Shown here: one piece after another, positions 54,541-64,000 of the stretch
How positions within the stretch are numbered: position 1 is the first letter of the stretch
Layout: each line of letters begins with the position of its first letter
From: Lepidurus packardi
Lineage: Eukaryota > Arthropoda > Branchiopoda > Notostraca > Triopsidae
Length of the DNA stretch: 64,000 nt
Assembly: GCA_023053545.1 (NCBI GenBank)
Contig: JAKZAN010000058.1
Location: forward strand, 186,001 to 250,000
Direction: 5' to 3'
Made by a program: the position numbers and the translations under genes
Notes under the pieces: model-generated
Told to the model about the DNA's origin: nothing
Seen by the model: the letters and a program-made list of their open reading frames with translations, nothing else
Database searches by the model: none

Positions 54541-56826
54541 ATTCCTTAGTTAATTCCTTACGGACTGAATTAATTTCATACGGACTGAAATAATTCATTA
54601 CGGACTTAATTAATCGATTACGGACTGAATTAATTCCTTGCGGACTGAATTAATTCCTAACGGACTGAATTAATTCCTTACTGACTGAATTAATTCCTTA
54701 CGGACTGAATTAATTCCGTAAGGAATGAATGAATTAATTACGGACTTAAATAATTCCTTACGGACTGAATTAATTACTTACGGACTGAATTAATTCCTTA
54801 CGGACTGACTTAATTCCTTACGGACTGAATTACTACCTTACGGAATGAATTAAATCCCTACGGACAGAATTAATTCCTTACGGACTGAATTAATCCCTTA
54901 CGGACTGAATTAATTCCTTACGGACTGAATTAATTACTTACGGACTGAATTAATTCCTTACGGACTGAATTAATTCCTTACGGACTGAATAAATTCCTTA
55001 ATTAATTCCTTACGGACTGAATTAATTCCTTACGGACTGAATTAATTCCTTACGGACTGATTTAATTCCTTACGGACTGAATTACTACCTTACGGAAGAA
55101 GTTAATTCCTTACGGACTTAATTAATTCCTTACGGACTTAATTAATTCCTTACGGACTTAATTAATTCCTTACGTACTTAATTAATTCCTTACGGTCTGA
55201 ATTAATTCCGTACGGATTTTATTAATTCCTTACGGACTGAATTAAATCCTTACGGACTGAATTAATTCCTTACGGACTGAATTAATTCCTTAATTAATAC
55301 CTTACGGACTGAATTAATTTCATACGGACTGAATTAATTTATTACGGACTGAAGTTATTCCTTACGGATTGAATTAATTCCTTACGGACTGAATTAATTC
55401 CTTACGGACTGAATTAATACCTTACGGACTGAATTAAATCCTTACGGACTGAATTAATTCCTTACGGACTTAATTAATTCCTTACGGACTGAATTAATTC
55501 CTTACGGACTGAATAAATTCCTTAATTAATTCCTTACGGACTGATTTAATTCCTTACGGACTGAATTACTACCTTACGGAAGAAGTTAATTCCTTACGGA
55601 CTTAATTAATTCCTTACGGACTTAATTAATTCCTTACGTACTTAATTAATTCCTTACGGTCTGAATTAATTCCGTACGGATTTTATTAATTCCTTACGGA
55701 CTGAATTAAATCCTTACGGACTGAATTAATTCCTTACGGACTGAATTAATTCCTTAATTAATACCTTACGGACTGAATTAATTTCATACGGACAGAATTA
55801 ATTCCTTACGGACTGAATTAATCCCTTACGGACTGAATTAATTCCTTACGGACTGGATTAATTCCTTACGGACTGAATTAATTCCTTACGGACTGAATTA
55901 ATTCCTTACGGACTGAATTAATTCCTTACGGACTGAATTAATTCCTTACGGACTGAATAAATTCCTTAATTAATTCCTTACGGACTGAATTAATTCCTTA
56001 CGGACTGAATTAATTCCTTACGGACTGATTTAATTCCTTACGGACTGAATTACTACCTTACGGAAGAAGTTAATTCCTTACGGACTTAATTAATTCCTTA
56101 CGGACTTAATTAATTCCTTACGTACTTAATTAATTCCTTACGGTCTGAATTAATTCCGTACGGATTTTATTAATTCCTTACGGACTGAATTAAATCCTTA
56201 CGGACTGAATTAATTCCTTACGGACTGAATTAATTCCTTAATTAATACCTTACGGACTGAATTAATTTCATACGGACTGAATTAATTCATTACGGACTGA
56301 AGTTATTCCTTACGGATTGAATTAATTCCTTACGGACTGAATTAATTCCTTACGGACTGAATTAATACCTTACGGACTGAATTAAATCCTTACGGACTGA
56401 ATTAATTCCTTACGGACTTAATTAATTCCTTACGGACTGAATTAATTCCTTACGGACTGAATAAATTCCTTAATTAATTCCTTACGGACTGAATTAATTC
56501 CTTACGGACTGAATTAATTCCTTACGGACTGATTTAATTCCTTACGGACTGAATTACTACCTTACGGAAGAAGTTAATTCCTTACGGACTTAATTAACTC
56601 CTTACGGACTTAATTAATTCCTTACGTACTTAATTAATTCCTTACGGTCTGAATTAATTCCGTACGGATTTTATTAATTCCTTACGGACTGAATTAAATC
56701 CTTACGGACTGAATTAATTCCTTACGGACTGAATTAATTCCTTAATTAATACCTTACGGACTGAATTAATTTCATACGGACTGAATTAATTCATTACGGA
56801 CTTAATTAATCCATTACAACTGAATT
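53661..56826 (+). repeat. Marker-free stretch of about 3.2 kb
   Basis: This is the longest interval without the 39-bp marker (last start 53,622, next 56,827); elsewhere the mean spacing is about 0.4 kb. It contains ordinary 20-bp satellite units, CCGTTAGG and CCGTAAGG units, GAATTACTACC units and many 12-bp truncated units, and nothing foreign. Confidence 0.85.
54990..56600 (+). repeat. 484/504-bp higher-order repeat with GGAAGAAGTT units
   Basis: GAATTACTACCTTACGGAAG followed by AAGTTAATTCC occurs with ATTACT at 55,081, 55,565, 56,049 and 56,553, spaced 484, 484 and 504 bp. Each block continues with GACTTAATTAATT units, CGTACTT, CGGTCTG, CCGTACGGATTTTATT, a 12-bp unit, AATACC, TTTCATACGG and, in most blocks, GAAGTTATTCC and another 12-bp unit. 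The GGAAGAAGTT variant is confined to 55.0-58.7 kb. Confidence 0.88.
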
Positions 56827-58110
56827 AATTCTTTAGGATTGATTGAATTCCATTCTTACTGAATTAATTCCTTACGGACTGAATTATTTCCTTACGGACT
56901 GAATTAATTCTTTAGGATGGATTGAATTCCATTCTTACTGAAATAATTCCTTACGGACTGAATTAATTCCTTACGGACTGAATCAATTCCTTACGGACTG
57001 AATTAATTCCTTACGGACTGAATAAATTCCTTAATTAATTCCTTACGGACTGAATTAATTCCTTACGGACTGAATTAATTCCTTACGGACTGATTTAATT
57101 CCTTACGGACTGAATTACTACCTTACGGAAGAAGTTAATTCCTTACGGACTTAATTAATTCCTTACGGACTTAATTAATTCCTTACGTACTTAATTAATT
57201 CCTTACGGTCTGAATTAATTCCGTACGGATTTTATTAATTCCTTACGGACTGAATTAAATCCTTACGGACTGAATTAATTCCTTACGGACTGAATTAATT
57301 CCTTAATTAATACCTTACGGACTGAATTAATTTCATACGGACTGAATTAATTCATTACGGACTGAAGTTATTCCTTACGGATTGAATTAATTCCTTACGG
57401 ACTGAATTAATTCCTTACGGACTGAATTAATACCTTACGGACTGAATTAAATCCTTACGGACTGAATTAATTCCTTACGGACTTAATTAATTCCTTACGG
57501 ACTGAATTAATTCCTTACGGACTGAATAAATTCCTTAATTAATTCCTTACGGACTGAATTAATTCCTTACGGACTGAATTAATTCCTTACGGACTGATTT
57601 AATTCCTTACGGACTGAATTACTACCTTACGGAAGAAGTTAATTCCTTACGGACTTAATTAATTCCTTACGGACTTAATTAATTCCTTACGTACTTAATT
57701 AATTCCTTACGGTCTGAATTAATTCCGTACGGATTTTATTAATTCCTTACGGACTGAATTAAATCCTTACGGACTGAATTAATTCCTTACGGACTGAATT
57801 AATTCCTTAATTAATACCTTACGGACTGAATTAATTTCATACGGACTGAATTAATTCATTACGGACTTAATTAATCCATTACAACTGAATTAATTCTTTA
57901 GGATTGATTGAATTCCATTCTTACTGAATTAATTCCTTACGGACTGAATTATTTCCTTACGGACTGAATTAATTCTTTAGGATGGATTGAATTCCATTCT
58001 TACTGAAATAATTCCTTACGGACTGAATTAATTCCTTACGGACTGAATCAATTCCTTACGGACTGAATTAATTCCTTACGTACTGAAGTTATTCCTTACG
58101 GACTGAATTA
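56000..58110 (+). repeat. 1,065-bp higher-order repeat, two tandem copies
   Basis: Landmarks are 1,065 bp apart: GAATTACTACC at 56,049/57,114 and 56,553/57,618, CCATTACAACTG at 56,811/57,876, and markers 56,827/57,892 and 56,906/57,971 (the second with the GGATGGATTG variant). Each copy holds two GGAAGAAGTT blocks (504 + 561 bp), so it is an HOR built from the 484/504-bp HOR. CCATTACAACTG is a 19-bp unit seen only here and in the next copy. Confidence 0.9.
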
Positions 58111-59376
58111 ATTCCTTACGTACTGAAGTTATTCCTTACGGATTGAATTAATTCCTAACGGACTGAATTAATTCCTTACGGACTGAATTAATACCTTACG
58201 GACTGAATTAAATCCTTACGGACTGAATTAATTCCTTACGGACTTAATTAATTCCTTACGGACTTAATTAATTCCTTACGGTATGAATTAATTCCGTACG
58301 GATTTTATTAATCCCTTACGGACTGAATTAATTCCTTACGGACTGAATTAATTACTTACGGACTGAATTAATTCCTTACGGACTGACTTAATTCCTTACG
58401 GACTGAATTACTACCTTACGGAATGAATTAAATCCCTACGGACAGAATTAATTCCTTACGGACTGAATTAATCCCTTACGGACTGAATTAATTCCTTACG
58501 GACTGGATTAATTCCTTACGGACTGAATTAATTCCTTACGGACTGAATTAATTCCTTACGGACTGAATTAATTCCTTACGGACTGAATAAATTCCTTAAT
58601 TATTTCCTTACGGACTGAATTAATTCCTTACGGACTGAATTAATTCCTTACGGACTGATTTAATTCCTTACGGACTGAATTACTACCTTACGGAAGAAGT
58701 TAATTCCTTACGGACTTAATTAATTCCTTACGGACTTAATTAATTCCTTACGTACTTAATTAATTCCTTACGGTCTGAATTAATTCCGTACGGATTTTAT
58801 TAATTCCTTACGGACTGAATTAAATCCTTACGGACTGAATTAATTCCTTACGGACTGAATTAATTCCTTAATTAATACCTTACGGACTGAATTAATTTCA
58901 TACGGACTGAATTAATTCATTACGGACTTAATTAATCCATTACAACTGAATTAATTCTTTAGGATTGATTGAATTCCATTCTTACTGAATTAATTCCTTA
59001 CGGACTGAATTATTTCCTTACGGACTGAATTAATTCTTTAGGATGGATTGAATTCCATTCTTACTGAAATAATTCCTTACGGACTGAATTAATTCCTTAC
59101 GGACTGAATCAATTCCTTACGGACTGAATTAATTCCTTACGTACTGAAGTTATTCCTTACGGACTGAATTAATTCCTTACGTACTGAAGTTATTCCTTAC
59201 GGATTGAATTAATTCCTTACGGACTGAATTAATTCCTTACGGACTGAATTAATACCTTACGGACTGAATTAAATCCTTACGGACTGAATTAATTCCTTAC
59301 GGACTTAATTAATTCCTTACGGACTTAATTAATTCCTTACGGTATGAATTAATTCCGTACGGATTTTATTAATTCC
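57540..59376 (+). repeat. 1,061-bp-offset repeat (third round of the 1.06-kb block)
   Basis: The sequence from about 57,540-58,315 recurs at 58,600-59,376: GAATTACTACC 57,618/58,679, CCATTACAACTG 57,876/58,937, markers 57,892/58,953 and 57,971/59,032, and two GTACTGAAGTTATTCC units each. The spacer at about 58,316-58,600 carries GAATTACTACC followed by GGAATGAATTAAATCCCTACGG, which matches 54.82-54.87 kb. Confidence 0.85.
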
Positions 59377-60488
59377 TTACGGACTGAATTAATTCATTAC
59401 GGACTTAATTAATCCATTACGGACTGAATTATTTCCTTACGTACTGAAGTTATTCCTTACGGACTGAATTAATTCCTTACGGACTGAATTAATTCCTTAC
59501 GGACTGAATTAATACCTTACGGCCTGAATTAAATCCTTACGGACTGAATTAATTCCTTACGGACTTAATTAATTCCTTACGGACTAAATTAATTCCTTAC
59601 GGACTGAATTAATTCATTACGGACTGAATTAATTCCTTACGGACTTAATTAATTCCTTACGGACCTAATTAATTCCTTACGGACGGAATTAATTCTTTAC
59701 GGACTTAATTAATTCCTTACGGACTTAGTTAATTCCTTACGGACTTAATTAATTCTTTACGGTCTGAATTAATTCCGTACGGATTTAATTAATTCCTTAC
59801 GGACTTAATTAATTCCTTACGTACTTAATTAATTCTTTACGGTCTGAATTAATTCCGTACGGATTTAATTAATTCTTTACGGACTGAAATAATTCCTTAC
59901 GGACTGAATTAATTCCTTACGGACTGAATCAATTCCTTACGGACTGAATTAATTCCTTACGGACTGAATTAATTCCTTACGGACTGAATCATTTCCTTAC
60001 GGACTGAATTAATTCTTTAGGATTGATTGAATTCCTTTCTTACTGAATTAATTCCTTACGGACTGAATTAATACCTTACGGACTGAATTAAATCCTTACG
60101 GACTTAATTAATTCCTTACGGACTGAATTAATTCTTTAGGATTGATTGAATTCCATTCTTACTGAAATAATTCCTTACGGACTGAATTAATTCCTTACGG
60201 ACTGAATCAATTCCTTACGGACTGAATTAATTCCTTACGTACTGAAGTTATTCCTTACGGATTGAATTAATTCCTTACGGACTGAATTAATTCCTTACGG
60301 ACTGAATTATTACCTTACGGACTGAATTATATCCTTACGGACTGAATTAATTCCTTACGGATTTAATTAATTCCTTACGGACTTAATTAATTCCTTACGG
60401 ACTGAATTAATTCCTTACGGACTGAATTAATTCCTTACATACTGAATTAATTCCTTACGGACTGAATTAATTCCTTACGGACTGAATT
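59376..60488 (+). repeat. Mixed satellite units
   Basis: These are ordinary 20-bp units with GACTTAATT, CGGTCTG and CCGTACGGATTTAATT variants (the last differing from the ATTTTATT form used elsewhere), GTACTGAAGTTATTCC, and markers at 60,011 and 60,130. A CTTACATACTG unit lies near 60,431. I see no unique sequence and no long exact period within this stretch. Confidence 0.75.
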
Positions 60489-60730
60489 AATTCTTTAGGA
60501 TTGATTGAATTCCATTCTTACTGAATTAATTCCTTACGGACTGAATTATTTCCTTACGGACTGAATTAATTCTTTAGGATGGATTGAATTCCATTCTTAC
60601 TGAAATAATTCCTTACGGACTGAATTAATTCCTTACGGACTGAATCAATTCCTTACGGACTGAATTAATTCCTTACGTACTGAAGTTATTCCTTACGGAT
60701 TGAATTAATTCCTTACGGACTGAATTAATT

Positions 60731-61270
60731 CCTTAGGGACTGAATTAATACCTTACGGACTGAATTAAATCCTTACGGACTGAATTAATTCCTTACGGAC
60801 TTAATTAATTCCTTACGGACTTAATTAATTCCTTACGGACTAAATTAATTCCTTACGTACTTAATTAATTCTTTACGGTCTGAATTAATTCCTTACGGAC
60901 TTAATTAATTCCTTACGGACTTAATTAATTCCTTACGGACTAAATTAATTCCTTACGTACTTAATTAATTCTTTACGGTCTGAATTAATTCCGTACGGAT
61001 TTAATTAATTCCTTACGGACTGAAATAATTCCTTACGGACTGAATTAATTCCTTAGGGACTGAATTAATACCTTACGGACTGAATTAAATCCTTACGGAC
61101 TGAATTAATTCCTTACGGACTTAATTAATTCCTTACGGACTTAATTAATTCCTTACGGACTAAATTAATTCCTTACGTACTTAATTAATTCTTTACGGTC
61201 TGAATTAATTCCGTACGGATTTAATTAATTCCTTACGGACTGAAATAATTCCTTACGGACTGAATTAATT
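60731..61270 (+). repeat. 320-bp repeat with a nested 100-bp duplication
   Basis: The rare CCTTAGGGACTGAATTAATA occurs at 60,731 and 61,051 (320 bp apart). In the first block a five-unit segment ending CTTTACGGTCTG (60,871 and 60,971, 100 bp) is doubled; in the second it is single. The block also appears once near 62,500 and 63,870. Confidence 0.85.
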
Positions 61271-61366
61271 CCTTACGGACTGAATCAATTCCTTACGGAC
61301 TGAATTAATTCCTTACGGACTGAATTAATTCCTTACGGACTGAATCATTTCCTTACGGACTGAATT

Positions 61367-64000
61367 AATTCTTTAGGATTGATTGAATTCCTTTCTTACT
61401 GAATTAGTTTCATACGGACGGAATTAATTCTTTACGGACTTAATTAATTATTTACGGACTGAATTAATTCCTTACGGACTGAATTATTTCCTTACGGACT
61501 GAATTAATTCTTTAGGATTGATTGAATTCCTTTCTTAATGAATTAATTCCTTACGGACTGAATTAATTCCTTAATTAATTCCTTACGGACTGAATTAATT
61601 TCATACGGACTGAATTAATTCATTACGGACTTAATTAATCGATTTCGGACTGAATTAATTCCTTACGTACTGAACTTATTCCTTACGGACTGAATTAATT
61701 CCTTACGGACTGAATTAATTCCTTACGGACTGAATTAATTCCTTACGGACTGAATTAATACCTTACGGACTGAATTAAATCCTTACGGACTTAATTAATT
61801 CCTTACGGACTGAATTAATTCTTTAGATTGATTGAATTCCATTCTTACTGAAATAATTATTTACGGACTGAATTAATTCCTTACGGACTGAATCAATTCC
61901 TTACGGACTGAATTAATTCCTTACGTACTGAAGTTATTCCTTACGGATTGAATTAATTCCTTACGGACTGAATTAATTCCTTACGGACTGAATTAATACC
62001 TTACGGACTGAATTAAATCCTTACGGACTGAATTAATTCCTTACGGACTTAATTAATTCCTTACGGACTTAATTAATTCCTTACGGACTTAATTAATTCC
62101 TTACGGACTTAACTAATTCCTTACGGACTAAATTAATTCCTTACGGACTGAATTAATTCATTACGGACTGAATTAATTCCTTACGGACTGAATTAATTCC
62201 TTACGGACTGAATTAATTCCTTACGGACTGAATTAATTCCTTACGGACTGAATTAATTCTTTAGGATTGATTGAATTCCATTCTTACTGAATTAATTCCT
62301 TACGGACTGAATTATTTCCTTACGGACTGAATTAATTCTTTAGGATGGATTGAATTCCATTCTTACTGAAATAATTCCTTACGGACTGAATTAATTCCTT
62401 ACGGACTGAATCAATTCCTTACGGACTGAATTAATTCCTTACGTACTGAAGTTATTCCTTACGGATTGAATTAATTCCTTACGGACTGAATTAATTCCTT
62501 AGGGACTGAATTAATACCTTACGGACTGAATTAAATCCTTACGGACTGAATTAATTCCTTACGGACTTAATTAATTCCTTACGGACTAAATTAATTCCTT
62601 ACGTACTTAATTAATTCTTTACGGTCTGAATTAATTCCGTACGGATTTAATTAATTCCTTACGGACTGAAATAATTCCTTACGTACTGAATTAATTCCTT
62701 ACGGACTGAATCAATTCCTTACGGACTAAATTAATTCCTTACGGACTGAATTAATTCTTTAGGATTCATTGAATTCCTTTCTTACTGAATTAATTTCATA
62801 CGGACGGAATTAATTCTTTACGGACTTAATTAATTCCTTACGGACTGAATTAATTCCTTACGGACTGAATTATTTCCTTACGGACTGAATTAATTCTTTA
62901 GGATTGATTGAATTCCTTTCTTAATGAATTAATTCCTTACGGACTAAATTAATTCCTTAATTAATTCCTTACGGACTGAATTAATTTCATACGGACTGAA
63001 TTAATTCATTACGGACTTAATTAATCGATTTCGGACTGAATTAATTCCTTACGTACTGAATTAATTCCTTACGGACTGAATTAATTCCTTACGGACTGAA
63101 TTAATACCTTACGGACTGAATTAAATCCTTACGGACTTAATTAATTCCTTACGGACTGAATTAATTCTTTAGGATTGATTGAATTCCATTCTTACTGAAA
63201 TAATTCCTTACGGACTGAATTAATTCCTTACGGACTGAATCAATTCCTTACGGACTGAATTAATTCCTTACGTACTGAAGTTATTCCTTACGGATTGAAT
63301 TAATTCCTTACGGACTGAATTAATTCCTTACGGACTGAATTAATACCTTACGGACTGAATTAAATCCTTACGGACTGAATTAATTCCTTACGGACTTAAT
63401 TAATTCCTTACGGACTTAATTAATTCCTTACGGACTTAATTAATTCCTTACGGACTTAACTAATTCCTTACGGACTAAATTAATTCCTTACGGACTGAAT
63501 TAATTCATTACGGACTGAATTAATTCCTTACGGACTGAATTAATTCCTTACGGACTGAATTAATTCCTTACGGACTGAATTAATTCCTTACGGACTGAAT
63601 TAATTCCTTACGGACTGAATTAATTCTTTAGGATTGATTGAATTCCATTCTTACTGAATTAATTCCTTACGGACTGAATTATTTCCTTACGGACAGAATT
63701 AATTCTTTAGGATGGATTGAATTCCATTCTTACTGAAATAATTCCTTACGGACTGAATTAATTCCTTACGGACTGAAAAAATTCCTTACGGACTGAATTA
63801 ATTCCTTACGTACTGAAATTATTCCTTACGGATTGAATTAATTCCTTACGGACTGAATTAATTCTTTAGGGACTGAATTAATACCTTACGGACTGAATTA
63901 AATCCTTACGGACTGAATTAATTCCTTACGGACTTAATTAATTCCTTACGGACTTAATTAATTCCTTACGGACTAAATTAATTCCTTACGTACTTAATTA
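61367..64000 (+). repeat. 1.37-1.39-kb higher-order repeat, second copy cut by window end
   Basis: Marker pairs are 61,367/62,753 and 61,506/62,892 (1,386 bp), 61,817/63,163 (1,346 bp), and 62,255/63,622 and 62,334/63,701 (1,367 bp). ATCGATTTCGGACTG occurs at about 61,639 and 63,025. The changing offset is explained by whole-unit differences near 63,060 and 63,540 plus one base (the first copy reads TTTAGATTG at 61,817). A partial relative begins at 60,489. The array continues past 64,000. Confidence 0.85.

Larger units (their letters stand above)
661..62970 (+). repeat. Truncated 12-bp units (8-bp deletion of CGGACTGA)
   Basis: At about 55 places the text CCTTAATTAATTCC replaces a full unit. 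The core CGGACTGA is missing, leaving a 12-bp unit and shifting register by -8. Approximate positions are 664, 1271, 1969, 2174, 3260, 4072, 4664, 5276, 6086, 6926, 7768, 8246, 9467, 11594, 12741, 13546, 14036, 14622, 15189, 16669, 18269, 19437, 20899, 22229, 23477, 24621, 25569, 31860, 46570, 49363, 51574, 55002, 55290, 55514, 55967, 56469, 57029, 57535, 58596, 61571 and 62954. It is usually followed one or two units later by a unit with TTTCATACGG. The fixed length and context indicate one ancestral deletion spread by amplification, not repeated loss. Copies are dense at 0-25 kb and 54-58.6 kb, and nearly absent from 26-45 kb. Confidence 0.9.
141..63739 (+). repeat. 39-bp marker dimer family, about 150 copies
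   Basis: A diverged pair of units recurs throughout: AATTCTTTAGGATTGATTG (19 bp) followed by AATTCCTTTCTTACTGAATT (20 bp). It lacks the CpG of normal units, contains the EcoRI sequence GAATTC, and shifts the 20-bp register by -1. Many copies are preceded by a unit ending GAATTATTTCC. Starts counted by eye include 141, 340, 1051, 1779, 2402, 2561, 2800, 2959, 3630, 4361, 5032, 5783, 6454, 7297, 8120, 8711, 9282, 10632, 11111, 11881, 11940, 12499, 13162, 13753, 14396, 14987, 15638, 15937, 16348, 16467, 17118, 17417, 17828, 18127, 18558, 19999, 20557, 21926, 22597, 23154, 23845, 24887, 25206, 25856, 26335, 27033, 28247, 28985, 29744, 31200, 32148, 33124, 34861, 35759, 36636, 37174, 38150, 39047, 39966, 40843, 41721, 42838, 43837, 44608, 45890, 46837, 48160, 49509, 50634, 51722, 52398, 53225, 56827, 57892, 58953, 60489, 61367, 62255, 62892 and 63701. 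Copies before about 32.2 kb have CCTTTCTTAC in the second half; later ones are a mix, often CCATTCTTAC. These copies mark the higher-order repeats. Confidence 0.95.
1..64000 (+). repeat. 20-bp satellite DNA array, about 3,200 monomers
   Basis: Head-to-tail copies of AATTCCTTACGGACTGAATT fill the window with no unique sequence between them and no change of orientation. The 60-base lines hold three units each, and phase slips only at shared short variants. Unit junctions form the 10-bp palindrome GAATTAATTC, so each unit is framed by AATTC and GAATT, with a CpG-containing core CCTTACGGAC. Commonly variable positions are TGAATT to TTAATT, GAATT to GAAAT, AATTCC to AATACC or AAATCC, and TTCC to TTCA or TTTC. 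Stops occur in every frame on both strands. This is a tandem satellite of eukaryotic type; its role (centromeric, pericentromeric or subtelomeric) cannot be read from the sequence. I do not recognise the monomer as a named family. Confidence 0.98.

Noticed and set aside
1..64000. Bacterial, phage or plasmid origin with iterons
   Set aside because: Iteron arrays are short and sit beside rep genes. A 64-kb pure satellite without coding capacity is not known from such replicons and fits a eukaryotic chromosome.
1..64000. CENP-B box
   Set aside because: No unit or variant resembles the YTTCGTTGGAARCGGGA pattern. The only parallel with the 39-bp marker is its recurrent placement.

Overview
The whole 64 kb is one uninterrupted tandem-repeat (satellite) array. 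The basic unit is 20 bp, AATTCCTTACGGACTGAATT, about 35% GC, and about 3,200 units run head to tail in one orientation. The array runs off both ends of the window. I found no gene, RNA gene, transposon, CRISPR array, telomere tract or unique spacer. The unit carries TAA and TGA on the + strand and two TAA on the - strand. Because 20 is not a multiple of 3, all six frames are closed every few units, so the array cannot encode a protein of useful length. Such an array indicates a eukaryotic chromosome, most plausibly constitutive heterochromatin (centromeric, pericentromeric or subtelomeric). I do not recognise the monomer and cannot name a species.

The array is structured, not uniform. Recurrent variant units are arranged in higher-order repeats (HORs). 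The main ones are: (1) a CpG-free 39-bp dimer containing TTTAGGATTGATTG, about 150 copies, shifting the 20-bp phase by -1 each time and carrying GAATTC; (2) 12-bp units lacking CGGACTGA, which shift phase by -8; (3) a CCGTAAGGAAT unit that pairs with the preceding unit as an 11-bp-stem, 12-nt-loop inverted repeat; (4) a CCGTACGG palindrome unit. Distances between diagnostic variants show duplications at many scales.

Region by region: 0-9 kb has a 4.0-kb-offset duplication, a 398-bp tandem pair and an 843-bp HOR. 9-15 kb is a mixed zone with a 691-bp repeat. 15-18.6 kb has a 1,480-bp tandem duplication containing a 710-bp HOR. 18.6-24.2 kb has 1.44-kb and 1.25-kb HORs. 24-31 kb is mixed, with 180-bp nine-mers and a 698-bp repeat. 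31.2-32.8 kb recurs at 44.9-46.5 kb. 32.1-36.65 kb recurs at 37.1-40.9 kb, minus one 898-bp period. 41-42.7 kb has 180-bp nine-mers. 43.4-44.9 kb has a 771-bp repeat, 45.5-47.4 kb a 947-bp repeat, and 47.6-54.5 kb a 2.2-2.6-kb HOR in three copies. 54.5-59.4 kb has 484/504/1,065-bp HORs, and 59.4-64 kb a 1.39-kb HOR.

The pattern is what repeated unequal exchange or replication slippage within a satellite would leave: new variants arise, are trapped in HORs, and are amplified locally. All coordinates and periods were read by eye from landmark variants. Individual landmark positions should be good to a few bases, but HOR boundaries are uncertain by one or two units.
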